In this document: positions 45,957-55,000 of the stretch, in pieces | Layout of the letters: the number at the start of each line of letters is the position of its first letter | Numbering within the stretch: position 1 is the first letter of the stretch | NCBI RefSeq assembly: GCF_029978005.1 | Contig: NZ_JARKOZ010000058.1 | Span: 1 to 64,000 of the forward strand | Origin: Solidesulfovibrio sp. | GTDB lineage: Bacteria; Desulfobacterota; Desulfovibrionia; Desulfovibrionales; Desulfovibrionaceae | Length of the DNA: 64,000 nt | Reading direction: 5' to 3' | Position numbers and translations under genes: made by a program | Notes under the pieces: generated by a model | Told to the model about the DNA's origin: nothing | The model's database searches: none | Seen by the model: the letters and a program-made list of their open reading frames with translations, nothing else

Positions 45957-47105
45957 CTATTTCCCCTGGGGCAGGAAGTACTTGCCGTCGCGCAACGTGC
46001 CGAGCCTGCGCACCGCCTCGCCCAGGCCGCGCAGGGTGACGTAGGCCACCTCCTTGTCCTTGGCCAGCAGGGGCAAGAGCGCCTTCCACTGTTCGTTGGT
46101 GAATTCGTCCGGGCCGTGGGAGTAGAGGCTGAGCATGCCGCCCACTTCTTTGGCCTTCTTGAGGAACGCCTCGACCTTTTCCTTGAATTCCGGGCTGGCC
46201 GGGTCCGTGCCGAAGGCGTCGCGGGGCTTGACGGCGTAGATGCGGTAGAGGTCGTAGCCGCCCGGCGCGCCCAGGGCGGCGTTGCCAGCCGTGCCCACGC
46301 GGCCGCAGTCCATGCCGAGCTCCGCCGCCGCGGCGCGCGACACGGCGTCGCTGACCAGGAACGGAAAGACCATGGACGTGGCCGGATGGTCGGGCAGGCC
46401 GGCCTTGATGTCCTCGAGCGCCCCGGCCATCTCGTAGCGGGCGCTGGCCGTCCCGTCCACGAACAGGGGCACCAGGCCGTTTTTGAAAAAGACGTCCACC
46501 TTGTCCTTGGCGGCCAGAAACCGCGAGCGGATGTTGGCGTAGTAGGGGTCGCCGAGCTCCGCCGTCACGCCGCGCACGTCGCAAAGCGCGTCCACGAGCT
46601 GCTTGAGGCTCGGGGTGCGTCCTTCCTCGGACAGGTCGAAGGCGGCCGCGGGTTCGGATTTGTCGTCCACGAAAAGCCGCAGCGTGGGCTTCTCCCCATC
46701 GATGACCAGGAAGGCGGATTTGGCCGCCGGATTGAAGTAGCGCAGCCGGATGACCGGTCCCGGGGCCACGGACACGTGGTCGCGGGTGTGGTTGGCCACT
46801 TCGTGGCCGGCGGCGATGCGCCGGGACATGAGGGCGTAATCCTCGGGCGTGGCCTTGGCCGTGTTGAGCGCCAGGGTGGTCTTGACGCCGAAGGCGTCGG
46901 CGTCCTCGGACAGGCGCGACCAGAGGTCGAGGTTCGGCAGGTCGTCGATGACGATGGCCACGTAGGCCCGGGGGCCGGTTCCGGGCAGGGGGACGCCGCG
47001 CGTGGCCGGGGAAAGGCCCTGGGCCAAGGCGGGAACGGCCTGGGCCGCCAGGACGAGACAGGTCAAAACGAGGCCGCCGGCCAAGGCGGCGAAACGGATG
47101 CGCAC
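45957..47105 (-). CDS. Exported polysaccharide deacetylase-fold protein
   Basis: This 382-residue protein has a signal peptide (RIRFAALAGGLVLTCLVLAAQ, cleavage near ALAQG) and a NodB-type domain. IVIDDLPN provides the Asp pair, and ANHTRDH provides an H-x3-H metal site, so it may be an active deacetylase. A family segment GMLSLYSHGPDEFTNEQW follows near the C-terminus. The GTG at 47105 has GGGAG at 8-nt spacing and is chosen; an ATG at 47123 overlaps the previous stop as ATGA and is a real alternative. It is last in the five-gene polysaccharide operon. Confidence 0.72.
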   Translation of the reverse strand: MRIRFAALAGGLVLTCLVLAAQAVPALAQGLSPATRGVPLPGTGPRAYVAIVIDDLPNLDLWSRLSEDADAFGVKTTLALNTAKATPEDYALMSRRIAAGHEVANHTRDHVSVAPGPVIRLRYFNPAAKSAFLVIDGEKPTLRLFVDDKSEPAAAFDLSEEGRTPSLKQLVDALCDVRGVTAELGDPYYANIRSRFLAAKDKVDVFFKNGLVPLFVDGTASARYEMAGALEDIKAGLPDHPATSMVFPFLVSDAVSRAAAAELGMDCGRVGTAGNAALGAPGGYDLYRIYAVKPRDAFGTDPASPEFKEKVEAFLKKAKEVGGMLSLYSHGPDEFTNEQWKALLPLLAKDKEVAYVTLRGLGEAVRRLGTLRDGKYFLPQGK

Positions 47106-47119
47106 GCGGACTTCTCCCT

Positions 47120-48190
47120 TCATTTTCTGAGGCTGGACAGGAATTCGAAAAGCGACGGCGTGTTGCCGCCGAGACGCCAGACGGCCAGCCCGGCGAAGCC
47201 CGCCTGGCGGCCGGCCTGCCACAACGTGCCCAGGGTCTGGCCGTCGGCGTGCCAGACCTCGTGGTCCTTTCCCGTGCCGTCGCGGTAGCGGGCGACGAGG
47301 TAGCCGTCCCCGGCCGAGCGCGTCGGCGCGGCGGCCTGCTGCGCCAGAAGCGCCCGGGCCTCGGCCTCGGTCAGTTGCCTGGCGGCCTTGGGGCCGGTCC
47401 AGTCGAAGCCGCCCGTGGCCAGGGCCAGGGTCGTGGACGAGAGCGCCCCGAGGGCGCGCAGGGCGGCGGCCTGCTCGGCCAGAAAGGCCGGCGTGGCCTT
47501 GGGGCCGGGGCCGGAATGGAAGCCGTAGAGGTTGTAGCCCATGAGCACGTATTGCGGCCCGGGCGGCAGGGGGCGCGAAAGGTAGCGGCGCTGGGGCTGA
47601 AGCAGCACGGACAGACGCAAGCCCGAGGCGTTGGCGCGTTGCCAAAGCGCGGCCACGAAGTCCAGGAAGGCCGGCCAGTCCGCCTCGGCCACGTTCTCGT
47701 AATCGATTTCCAAGCCCTGGAAGCGGCTGTCCCTGGCCAGGGACAGCAGGGCGTCCAGGTGTCGGCTTCGGGAGTCGGGTGTGGCCAGCAGCCGGGAGAC
47801 GAGCCCAGGATCCTTGAGCTTGTTGCCCTTGCCCGAGGGCGTGACCACGTCGTTGACCACGGTGAGGTAAGCCGGCGTGCCGCCGAAGACGGCGGCGGCG
47901 TCGCGGCCGAGGACGCGGGCCCAGTCCGGGGACAGGGCCGGTCGGTCCTTTTCGTCGAAGCTGGCGGAAAAGACGCGCACGGAATCGAAAAGTCCCTGGT
48001 GGGCGCGCCATTCGGTCAGGCCCCGGGCCAGGTCCCAGTCGGCGATCCAGGTGGTGATCTCCGTGCCGGCCGCCGTTGCCCGGGCCGGCGCGACGAGAAA
48101 CAGGGCGGCGCAGACCAGGGCCGCCGCCAGGGGGAGTCCCCGGCAGGCGGCCTGGATGATCTTCAGAATATGTAGCTGATGCCGGCCCAT
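47120..48190 (-). CDS. GH18-like exported protein of the polysaccharide cluster
   Basis: This 356-residue protein has an N-terminal hydrophobic export segment (GLPLAAALVCAALFLVA). Its TIM-barrel-like domain contains FQGLEIDYENV, matching the GH18 catalytic DxxDxDxE region (the terminal Glu is the usual acid), plus MGYNLYGFHSG and FAGLAVWRLGGN. It may cleave or process the secreted polymer. The start is uncertain: the ATG at 48190 lies inside the end of the TPR gene and gives a 28-nt overlap. Confidence 0.72.
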   Translation of the reverse strand: MGRHQLHILKIIQAACRGLPLAAALVCAALFLVAPARATAAGTEITTWIADWDLARGLTEWRAHQGLFDSVRVFSASFDEKDRPALSPDWARVLGRDAAAVFGGTPAYLTVVNDVVTPSGKGNKLKDPGLVSRLLATPDSRSRHLDALLSLARDSRFQGLEIDYENVAEADWPAFLDFVAALWQRANASGLRLSVLLQPQRRYLSRPLPPGPQYVLMGYNLYGFHSGPGPKATPAFLAEQAAALRALGALSSTTLALATGGFDWTGPKAARQLTEAEARALLAQQAAAPTRSAGDGYLVARYRDGTGKDHEVWHADGQTLGTLWQAGRQAGFAGLAVWRLGGNTPSLFEFLSSLRK

Positions 48191-51100
48191 GCTTCGCTGA
48201 GGTTGTAGGTGGGGGTGCTGAAGTAGGAGTACTTGACCGAGAGCTTTAGCCGTTCCCGCATGGTGATGTCCATGCCCGCGTTGGCCCGCCAGATGTTGCG
48301 CCAGTCGTTGTTGCGGTCGCGCGACGGGCCGTAGCCGGCGCTGCCGTTGATGTTGAACCAGCGGGTCGGGGAATAGCCGAAGGAGCCGTAGGCCAGGTGG
48401 GTGGCCAGGTCCAGGGGGGCCCAGTACTGGGGCGGGTTGCGGTCGCTGTTGGCGAACTGGAAGGCGTAGCCCAGGGAGAACAGGGGAAATTCGAACAGCC
48501 GGGCCAGCAGCCGGCCGTCCACGGAGCTCGTGTTGTTGCCGTCGGTGCGCGAGATGCCGTGGAGGTTGAGGAAGAGGTCGTAGTAGTCGAATACCCGGTT
48601 GTGGGTGAAAAGGCTCAGCCGGTTGGCCATGATCTGATCGGAGATGGCCTCCACGGTGTCGATGCGCTCGTGGGCGGCCTGCAGGTCCCAGGTCCCGTCC
48701 ACGGGCAGCCCCTTGGGGGCCAGGGGGCCGTGCACGGTGGCCATGCCGTTGATCCAGGTCGACGGGCCGGAGTCGGTGTTGGTGAGCTGACCCTGGGCTT
48801 CCAGCCAGAATTCGGGGTGAAAGAACCAGCGCGCCCCCACGGTCAGGTCCTCGCCGTCGAGGTGTCGGGTGCGCCGGGAGTGCAGCACGTCGTAGACGTC
48901 CGAGGCGGCGAGGGAGCCGTTTTCCAGGGTGTTGGAAATGGCCTTGAGCATCTTGCCCCGGCGCTGGAAGCTGTCCAGGGACCACTGGATCCGGCCGGTC
49001 CTGGCGAAGACCAGCAAGTCGTCGCGCAGGTGGACGTCGCCGCCCAGGCCAAACCACCCGTACTGGCGGTTGTCGCTGTCCCACCAGGTGGTGGCGCTGG
49101 CCTCGACCCTGGGGCGGGTGCGCAGCTCGGCCCGGCCGAGCTGGACGTGGGTGCGCGGGGCGTCGGGGGCCTCTTCCACGGCCTTCTCCGCCCGGGCCAC
49201 GGCCACCGGGTCGTCGTGCATGTAGTAGGCGTTGACCGCCCGGTGGTAGGTCAGGTCGGCCGGGTTGACCTTGAGGTCGGCGGCTTCCTTGAAATAGTTC
49301 TCGGCCTGTCCGAGCTGCTCCTGCCAGGAATAGACCTTGGCCAGCTCCAGTGACACCTGACGCATGGGGTTGGCCTGCTTCAGGTAGCGGCCGAGTCCCG
49401 CCGCGTCCAGGGACGGGGACACGGCCTTGGCCGCGATGCGCCGGGGATCGGACACGGGCGTCCAGTAGCCCTCGGGGGTGAGCTCGAAGGCCAGTGGAAA
49501 GGCCTCGGCCACGGCCTTGGCGTAGCCTTCCCGGCCGGCGGCGTCCGCGCCGAGGGCTTCTATGGGCGCATCTCCGCCGGGATAGAAAAAGACCGGCCGG
49601 GCGCTGCCGAGGATCTCGCTTCGGGGGTCCAGGGCCTTGAGCCGGGCGGTCAGACGGGCGGCCGCCGCGCCGGGGTCGGCCGCGTCCCCGGCGACCGCGC
49701 CGCCGGCGGTCCAAAGGCCCGTGGGCCGGCCGTCGGCGCTCGTCACCGTGGGCGGCCGGTGGTCGGTCAGGGCCAGGCTCCAGCGGCCCGTGCCCACGAG
49801 CCGGCGCACCTGGGCCAGGTCCGGCAGGTAGGGCGTGCCGTCGGCGAGGGATTCGCCGCCCACCACCAGCAGGGCCTTGCCGCCAACCTCGGCCAGGAGC
49901 GCGTCGATCTTGTCGAGAACCGGGCCGGCGGTGCGGTCCACCAGCAGGGCCACGCGCGGGGCCAGGTCGACGTCGCGCTTCTTGCGGGCCTCCTCGCCGG
50001 CCGGGCGCGCGGCCAGCTCGGCCACGTCGAGGAACCGTCCACCGGCCGCGGCCACGGCGCGCAGGTGCTCGGCCAGCTGGGACAGGCGCACCTTGCCGGC
50101 GGCCTCGGCGTCGCGCACGTCGGCGTAGTAAAGGCACAGGACAGGGCTGCCCGGGCCGAAGTCGCGAATTTTCTCCAGGGTCGGGAAGGCCGGCCGGTAG
50201 TCGTGGTCCGCGGCCGCGGCCACGGCGTAGTGCAGGCGCAGGGTGGCGTTGTCCGGGGCCACGGTCATGAGGTTCTGGGCGGCCTCGTAGGCCTTGGGCG
50301 CGTCGCCCGTGTACTGGTGGATGTTGAAGATGCCGCGCAGGGCCGGCAGGTAGACCGGGTTTTTCTCCAGCAGCCCCTTGTAGTGGGCCATGGCCGCCTC
50401 GTACTTCTCCTGGTCGAGCAGCGTCTGGCCGTACATGTTCTGGATGGTGACCGAGTCCGGGTCCTGTTCCAGGTAGCGCCTGGCGTAGCCCTCGCAATGG
50501 GCCGGGTCCTTGGCGAATTCGGCCGCCTCGGCGGCCTGGCGCAGGAGTTCCTTGTCGTTGGGGTTGCGGGCCAGGCCGATCTCCGCCTGGCGGATGGTTT
50601 CCTGGTACTGCCCGAGCGACAGCAGGGCCTCGCAGACCACGCCGCCGAGCAGCGGCGAGGCGGAAGCGGCGTAGGGCGCGGACAGGGCGGCCACGGTCTC
50701 GGCGTAGCGGCTCTGGCGGTTCAGCGCCAGGCCGAGGCCGGACAGGTAGTCCAGGGAATCGGGGTTGACCGCGAGCATGGCCCGGTACAGGGCCTCGGCC
50801 CCCTTGGGGTCGCCGAGGTCCAGGCGTGCGGCGGCCGCGGCGCTGAAGACGGCCTTGTCGCCCTTGGCCGTCTTGTCCTCGAACCAGGCGTCAACCCGCC
50901 GGGCCTCGGCGAAGCGGTCGGCGGCCACGAGCAGGTTGACCACCCGAAGCCGTAGCGTCGCGTCGGCCGGGGAGAGGTTCACGGCGGCCTGGAACCGGCT
51001 CAGGGCGGCGGCCTTATCGCCGTCGAGGAGGGCGAACTCGCCCAGGGCGTACTCGCGGTCGAAGGGCGGGGCCTTGGCCATGGCCGCGTCCAGGAGCTTT

Positions 51101-53028
51101 CCCGCTTCCGCGTCCTGGCCCTGCCGTTTTTTTACTAAAGCCAGATAGAGCATGGCCTGGGTCTGGCCGGGATCGGCCGCCAGCGCCTTTTGCAGGAACG
51201 TCGCGGCCTCGTCGAGCTTGCCCGCGTTCCAGAGCGACCGGCCCGCGCCAGCCCAGACCGGGGCCATGGCCTTGGCCGAAACGCCTGTGGCCCAGGCCGG
51301 GGGCGTGAGGACGAAATAGGCCGCCGCGAACTGGTAGTCCACGATGGTGCGGGCCAGGCGCAGGTAGACCTCGCCGGCCAGGGCCGGGGTCAGGACGGCC
51401 CGGGTCAGGCGGCCGTCGGCGTCGAAGCCGGCCACCGGGGCCTGGCCGAGGCCGCCGGCCGGCAGGGCGGCCAGGGCGCGCAGGCGGTTGAGCGCCGCCT
51501 GGGACTTGCCGTCTTGCAGTTCGGCCATGGCCAGGAGCAGGTCGGGATAGGGGCCGGCCGGCCCCTGGGCCAGCACCTTGCCCACCAGATCCCAGCGGTT
51601 GCCGGCGGCCAGGGACCAGGCGAGCCCGAGCGGCGTCACCTCCGGGGCGTGGGCGCGCAGCAGCGCCATGGCCTCGGCCGCGCGGCCGGTCTCGACGAGC
51701 AGCGGCACGATGCGGGCCACCAGCGGATCGCTGGCGGCCAGGCCGTCGTCCAGGGACTGCTTCCAGAAGGACAGGGCCATGTCCTGCTTGCCGGCGGCCC
51801 ACAGCCGCCAGCCGATGTCGCGCAGGATGGCCGGGCGCACGTCCAGGCCTTCGATGAGCCCCTCGATCCGGCCGATGCAGCTCGCCGGGTCGCTTTTGGG
51901 GCCGATGCGGCCGACCCAGGCGTCGGCCAGTTCGATCAGTTGGTCGCGGAAGGGGCGGCGGTTCTGGATCTGGCGGAATTCCCCGGTCGCGGCGGTCAGG
52001 TCGCCCTTGCGCCAGGCATCCATGGCCAGGCCGAAGTGCAGGCCGTCCTGGTCCGGCGCGTCGCGCAGCTTCTCCTCGAAGGCCTCGGCGGCGGGCCCCT
52101 GGCCCGAGGCCCGCAGGGCGAAGAGGTACTGGCCCTGGTAGACCGGGCTTTTCGGATTGAACTGAAGGGTCTTTTCCAGGAACTGCGCCGCCCGGACGTA
52201 GTCCTTGGAGGCCAGGCGGGCGTCGGCGATCCAGCCGGCCCAGAGCCCCACGTCCGGGGCGTTGCGCCACTGCGTTTCCCAGAGGTCCGCGGCCGCGCCG
52301 GGCTGTCCCTGGTTGTAGCGCACCCAGCCGAGCTCGCCCGTGACGGCCACCGGGTCGTAGCCGTTGGCCAGGGCCTTGTCGAGGAGCGCCTGGGCCAGGT
52401 CCAGGCGCTTGTCGGCCAGGGCTTCCTTGCCGGCGAAAAATTGCAGGGCGGCCACGACGTCCTTTCGCGCTGGAATGTCCGGGGCGTCGGCCAGGGCGCG
52501 CAGGGAGCCGGGGTCGCCGGCGGCGTAGCCGGCGGCCAGGGCCTTGACGGCCTGGCCGTCCGGCCCGGCCGGCTTCCAGGCGGCCAGGAACCGGGTCAGG
52601 TCGGCCTTGGCCTTGGGCCGGGACAGGAGGTCGATGACGAGCGCGCCGGCCATGCCCTCGCCAAGCCCCGCCACATACTGCGAAAGGCGCGGCTGCCCGC
52701 CCTCGCCCAGGCGCAGCAGGGCCGAGAGTTCGAGCACGTTGGTTTCCAGGTCCCCTGGCTCCACCCGGATGGCCACGGCCAGGGTCTCCAGCGCGCCGGC
52801 GTAGTCCTTGGCCGCGATCTGCAGGGAGGCCTTCTGTCGCCACAGGGGCGGATAGGCCGGGTCCTGGGCCAGGGCCTGGGCGACGAGTTCCATGGCCTGG
52901 GCCGTCTGGCCCCGGGCGGCGGCCTGCTGGGACTGGCGCAAAAGCGTCACCACCGAGGCGTCGGCGGCCGAGGCGGCGGTGGGCGCGGCCAGGACGAGCG
53001 CCATGAGCAGAAGCAGTGTCTTGGTCAT
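48163..53028 (-). CDS. Giant TPR / outer-membrane beta-barrel polysaccharide export protein
   Basis: This 1621-residue exported protein has a signal peptide (LLLLMALVLAAPTAASA). Residues about 25-1000 are tetratricopeptide-like repeats (for example NMYGQTLLDQEKYEAAMAHY). Residues about 1020-1220 resemble a deacetylase-like or PgaB-like domain (VALLVDRTAG, VFFYPGGD). Further TPR follows, then a C-terminal beta-barrel of about 300 residues with alternating aromatic strands ending in SYIF, a typical outer-membrane terminus. The plan recalls PgaA-type porins but with an inserted enzyme-like domain. It lies between the deacetylase-like protein and the GH18-like gene. The ATG at 53028 follows AAAAGG. 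Confidence 0.82.
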   Translation of the reverse strand: MTKTLLLLMALVLAAPTAASAADASVVTLLRQSQQAAARGQTAQAMELVAQALAQDPAYPPLWRQKASLQIAAKDYAGALETLAVAIRVEPGDLETNVLELSALLRLGEGGQPRLSQYVAGLGEGMAGALVIDLLSRPKAKADLTRFLAAWKPAGPDGQAVKALAAGYAAGDPGSLRALADAPDIPARKDVVAALQFFAGKEALADKRLDLAQALLDKALANGYDPVAVTGELGWVRYNQGQPGAAADLWETQWRNAPDVGLWAGWIADARLASKDYVRAAQFLEKTLQFNPKSPVYQGQYLFALRASGQGPAAEAFEEKLRDAPDQDGLHFGLAMDAWRKGDLTAATGEFRQIQNRRPFRDQLIELADAWVGRIGPKSDPASCIGRIEGLIEGLDVRPAILRDIGWRLWAAGKQDMALSFWKQSLDDGLAASDPLVARIVPLLVETGRAAEAMALLRAHAPEVTPLGLAWSLAAGNRWDLVGKVLAQGPAGPYPDLLLAMAELQDGKSQAALNRLRALAALPAGGLGQAPVAGFDADGRLTRAVLTPALAGEVYLRLARTIVDYQFAAAYFVLTPPAWATGVSAKAMAPVWAGAGRSLWNAGKLDEAATFLQKALAADPGQTQAMLYLALVKKRQGQDAEAGKLLDAAMAKAPPFDREYALGEFALLDGDKAAALSRFQAAVNLSPADATLRLRVVNLLVAADRFAEARRVDAWFEDKTAKGDKAVFSAAAAARLDLGDPKGAEALYRAMLAVNPDSLDYLSGLGLALNRQSRYAETVAALSAPYAASASPLLGGVVCEALLSLGQYQETIRQAEIGLARNPNDKELLRQAAEAAEFAKDPAHCEGYARRYLEQDPDSVTIQNMYGQTLLDQEKYEAAMAHYKGLLEKNPVYLPALRGIFNIHQYTGDAPKAYEAAQNLMTVAPDNATLRLHYAVAAAADHDYRPAFPTLEKIRDFGPGSPVLCLYYADVRDAEAAGKVRLSQLAEHLRAVAAAGGRFLDVAELAARPAGEEARKKRDVDLAPRVALLVDRTAGPVLDKIDALLAEVGGKALLVVGGESLADGTPYLPDLAQVRRLVGTGRWSLALTDHRPPTVTSADGRPTGLWTAGGAVAGDAADPGAAAARLTARLKALDPRSEILGSARPVFFYPGGDAPIEALGADAAGREGYAKAVAEAFPLAFELTPEGYWTPVSDPRRIAAKAVSPSLDAAGLGRYLKQANPMRQVSLELAKVYSWQEQLGQAENYFKEAADLKVNPADLTYHRAVNAYYMHDDPVAVARAEKAVEEAPDAPRTHVQLGRAELRTRPRVEASATTWWDSDNRQYGWFGLGGDVHLRDDLLVFARTGRIQWSLDSFQRRGKMLKAISNTLENGSLAASDVYDVLHSRRTRHLDGEDLTVGARWFFHPEFWLEAQGQLTNTDSGPSTWINGMATVHGPLAPKGLPVDGTWDLQAAHERIDTVEAISDQIMANRLSLFTHNRVFDYYDLFLNLHGISRTDGNNTSSVDGRLLARLFEFPLFSLGYAFQFANSDRNPPQYWAPLDLATHLAYGSFGYSPTRWFNINGSAGYGPSRDRNNDWRNIWRANAGMDITMRERLKLSVKYSYFSTPTYNLSEAWAGISYIF

Positions 53029-53032
53029 GGCG

Positions 53033-55000
53033 CTACCTTTTCACCTCGTAGGAAACGGCCGTTGCCTCGGGAGGAGCGGGGAGGCGGAAGAGCATGCGCG
53101 CGCGGTCGTAGCGGTTCCGAAGCGTCGCCATGTCCGGGGCGTCCTCGGCGGGCGCGACGTCGAAGAGCAGCCAGTCCGGCGTCAGGAGCGGCCCGGCGGC
53201 CAGGCGCGCCGCTTCGGCCTGAGACAGGCGCAGGACCACGGCGAAGCCTTTGGCCCGGAGATTCTTGATGCACGGGGAAAGGGCGGCGAGGTCCGGAAAG
53301 TTGTCCAGGGACAGCACCAAGCCGCGCAGCAGCTTGGCGAAGACCATGGCCGCCGGAGCCTTTTCCACGAAGGCGACGGTTTCCATGACCTTGGCCGCGT
53401 CGGCCTCGGGCATGTCCAGGTAGACGCCGACGCCGGCCGCGGACACGGCCACCAGGGCGGCGGCGTCGCCCACCGGGTCGGAGGCGAGGTTCGTGGCCGG
53501 CAGGATCATGCCGGTCAGGGTCCGGGCCTCGTCCAGGGCGGCGTCGCGCACGGTCGGCAACTGGACCCAGCGCGGCGCAAAGGTGGTCAGCCGCAGGTCC
53601 GTGAAGCTGGTCGGCTGTTGCTCCTTGTCGGAAAGGGCCCCCAGGGCGAAGTAGCCCCGGCTGGTGTCGGCCGTCAGGGGAATGGGATAGGGGCAGGCGC
53701 TTTTGCCGTCCACGGAAAGGAGCAGCCGGTTGGCCTTGACGCAGCCGTCCAGGCTTACGGGGCCGTCGTGCTCCAGGGGCAGGACGTACTGGAGGATGGT
53801 GTTGAGGGAGGAACCGTTTTTTTCCTGCACCACCACCCGGTCCTGGGTGATCTGCAGGCGCACGAAAGAGCCCGGCCCGCGGTAGCGCAGGTAGACGAGG
53901 CTCGCGCCGCCCGGTTGGGGATCGACCTTGACCTGGCACAGGAAGTCCTCGAACCCCTCGGAGCCCCGCAGCCGGGCGAAAGGGTCCACGCCGGCCGGCG
54001 CGGTCAGGGTCAGGCGCTGGCCGTCGGCCGCGACGTCTCCGGCCGCGACCTGCCACAGGCCCTGGCGCACGGAATCGGAGAAGTCCAGGTAGCGCGACCG
54101 GGGCAGGCGGGAGTCGATCTCCAGGAGCAGCCGTTCGGCGGTCCAGTCCGGGGCCACGGCCAGGCGGGTCAGGGCGTGGGGATCGTTCTCCCGGGAATTG
54201 TAGGCCTCGCCCACCCGGGTGAAGGCCACGGGAAAGGTGGCCTTGAGGTCCTTCTCGAGAGGATCGGCCAGGGCGGCGGGCAGGCTTACGCCGAGGGTGT
54301 TGGCCGGCACGAAGACGTAGCCCAGGGGCGGGACGCCGGCGGCCTCGTCGATGGACCGGTAGGCCAGGCGGAAGTCCTCGGCCGCCCGGGCTTCGAACTC
54401 CTGCTGGGTTTCGACGGACTTGCCGTCGGGGCCGGTCTGGAGCGCGGCCAGGTAATGAAAGGCGGCGGTTTTCCCGGCGGCGGCGGGATCCTCGGCATGG
54501 TAGCCCATGGAATCGACGTCCCAGAAGGGGCTGCGCGCGATCTTGCCCAGCTCGTCGGCGCGCACGAAAAACCGGTTCCAGCCCGTGAGGTGGCCGCCGA
54601 AAAGGTACAGGGAGGCGTGAAAGCCCGTTTCCTGGAGCACGGGCTGGCTGAAGAGCACGCTGTCCTTGCGCCCGCCTTCGAACATCACATACAGGGCCTT
54701 TTCGGGCAGGGGCTTGTCGGCATTGTAGAAATCCCGCAAGTCGGCCGTGGCCACGGTGCGAAAGCCGGCCTTGGCCAGGGCCGTCAGGTGCTCGCGCAGC
54801 CGGGCCTTGGTCACCAGGGCGTTTTCGCGCTCCTCCATGGTCAGGCCGCCGTAGGAAATGGCCACGAACCCGTCGCGCTGGCTCCAGGCGGCCCGGTCCT
54901 CGGCCGGAGGAGCGCCGCGCCGGAAGGTCGTCTGGTAGACGGCCAAGGCGACGACGCCCAGGATGGCGTACTGGAAGGCGTAGCGCAGGAACTTTCTCAT
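53033..55000 (-). CDS. Membrane-anchored deacetylase-like protein with degenerate active site
   Basis: This 655-residue protein has one N-terminal membrane anchor (FLRYAFQYAILGVVALAVY). Residues about 45-350 follow the plan of PgaB-type deacetylases (FVAISYGGLT, LREHLTALAKAGFRTV, LYVMFEGGRKDS). The catalytic Asp-Asp of such enzymes is replaced by Glu-Gly in FEGG, so it is likely inactive or of changed function. A beta-sandwich-like middle (about 345-500) and a C-terminal barrel-like segment follow. The ATG overlaps the glycosyltransferase stop as ATGA. It probably acts in the periplasm on the nascent polymer. Confidence 0.7.
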   Translation of the reverse strand: MRKFLRYAFQYAILGVVALAVYQTTFRRGAPPAEDRAAWSQRDGFVAISYGGLTMEERENALVTKARLREHLTALAKAGFRTVATADLRDFYNADKPLPEKALYVMFEGGRKDSVLFSQPVLQETGFHASLYLFGGHLTGWNRFFVRADELGKIARSPFWDVDSMGYHAEDPAAAGKTAAFHYLAALQTGPDGKSVETQQEFEARAAEDFRLAYRSIDEAAGVPPLGYVFVPANTLGVSLPAALADPLEKDLKATFPVAFTRVGEAYNSRENDPHALTRLAVAPDWTAERLLLEIDSRLPRSRYLDFSDSVRQGLWQVAAGDVAADGQRLTLTAPAGVDPFARLRGSEGFEDFLCQVKVDPQPGGASLVYLRYRGPGSFVRLQITQDRVVVQEKNGSSLNTILQYVLPLEHDGPVSLDGCVKANRLLLSVDGKSACPYPIPLTADTSRGYFALGALSDKEQQPTSFTDLRLTTFAPRWVQLPTVRDAALDEARTLTGMILPATNLASDPVGDAAALVAVSAAGVGVYLDMPEADAAKVMETVAFVEKAPAAMVFAKLLRGLVLSLDNFPDLAALSPCIKNLRAKGFAVVLRLSQAEAARLAAGPLLTPDWLLFDVAPAEDAPDMATLRNRYDRARMLFRLPAPPEATAVSYEVKR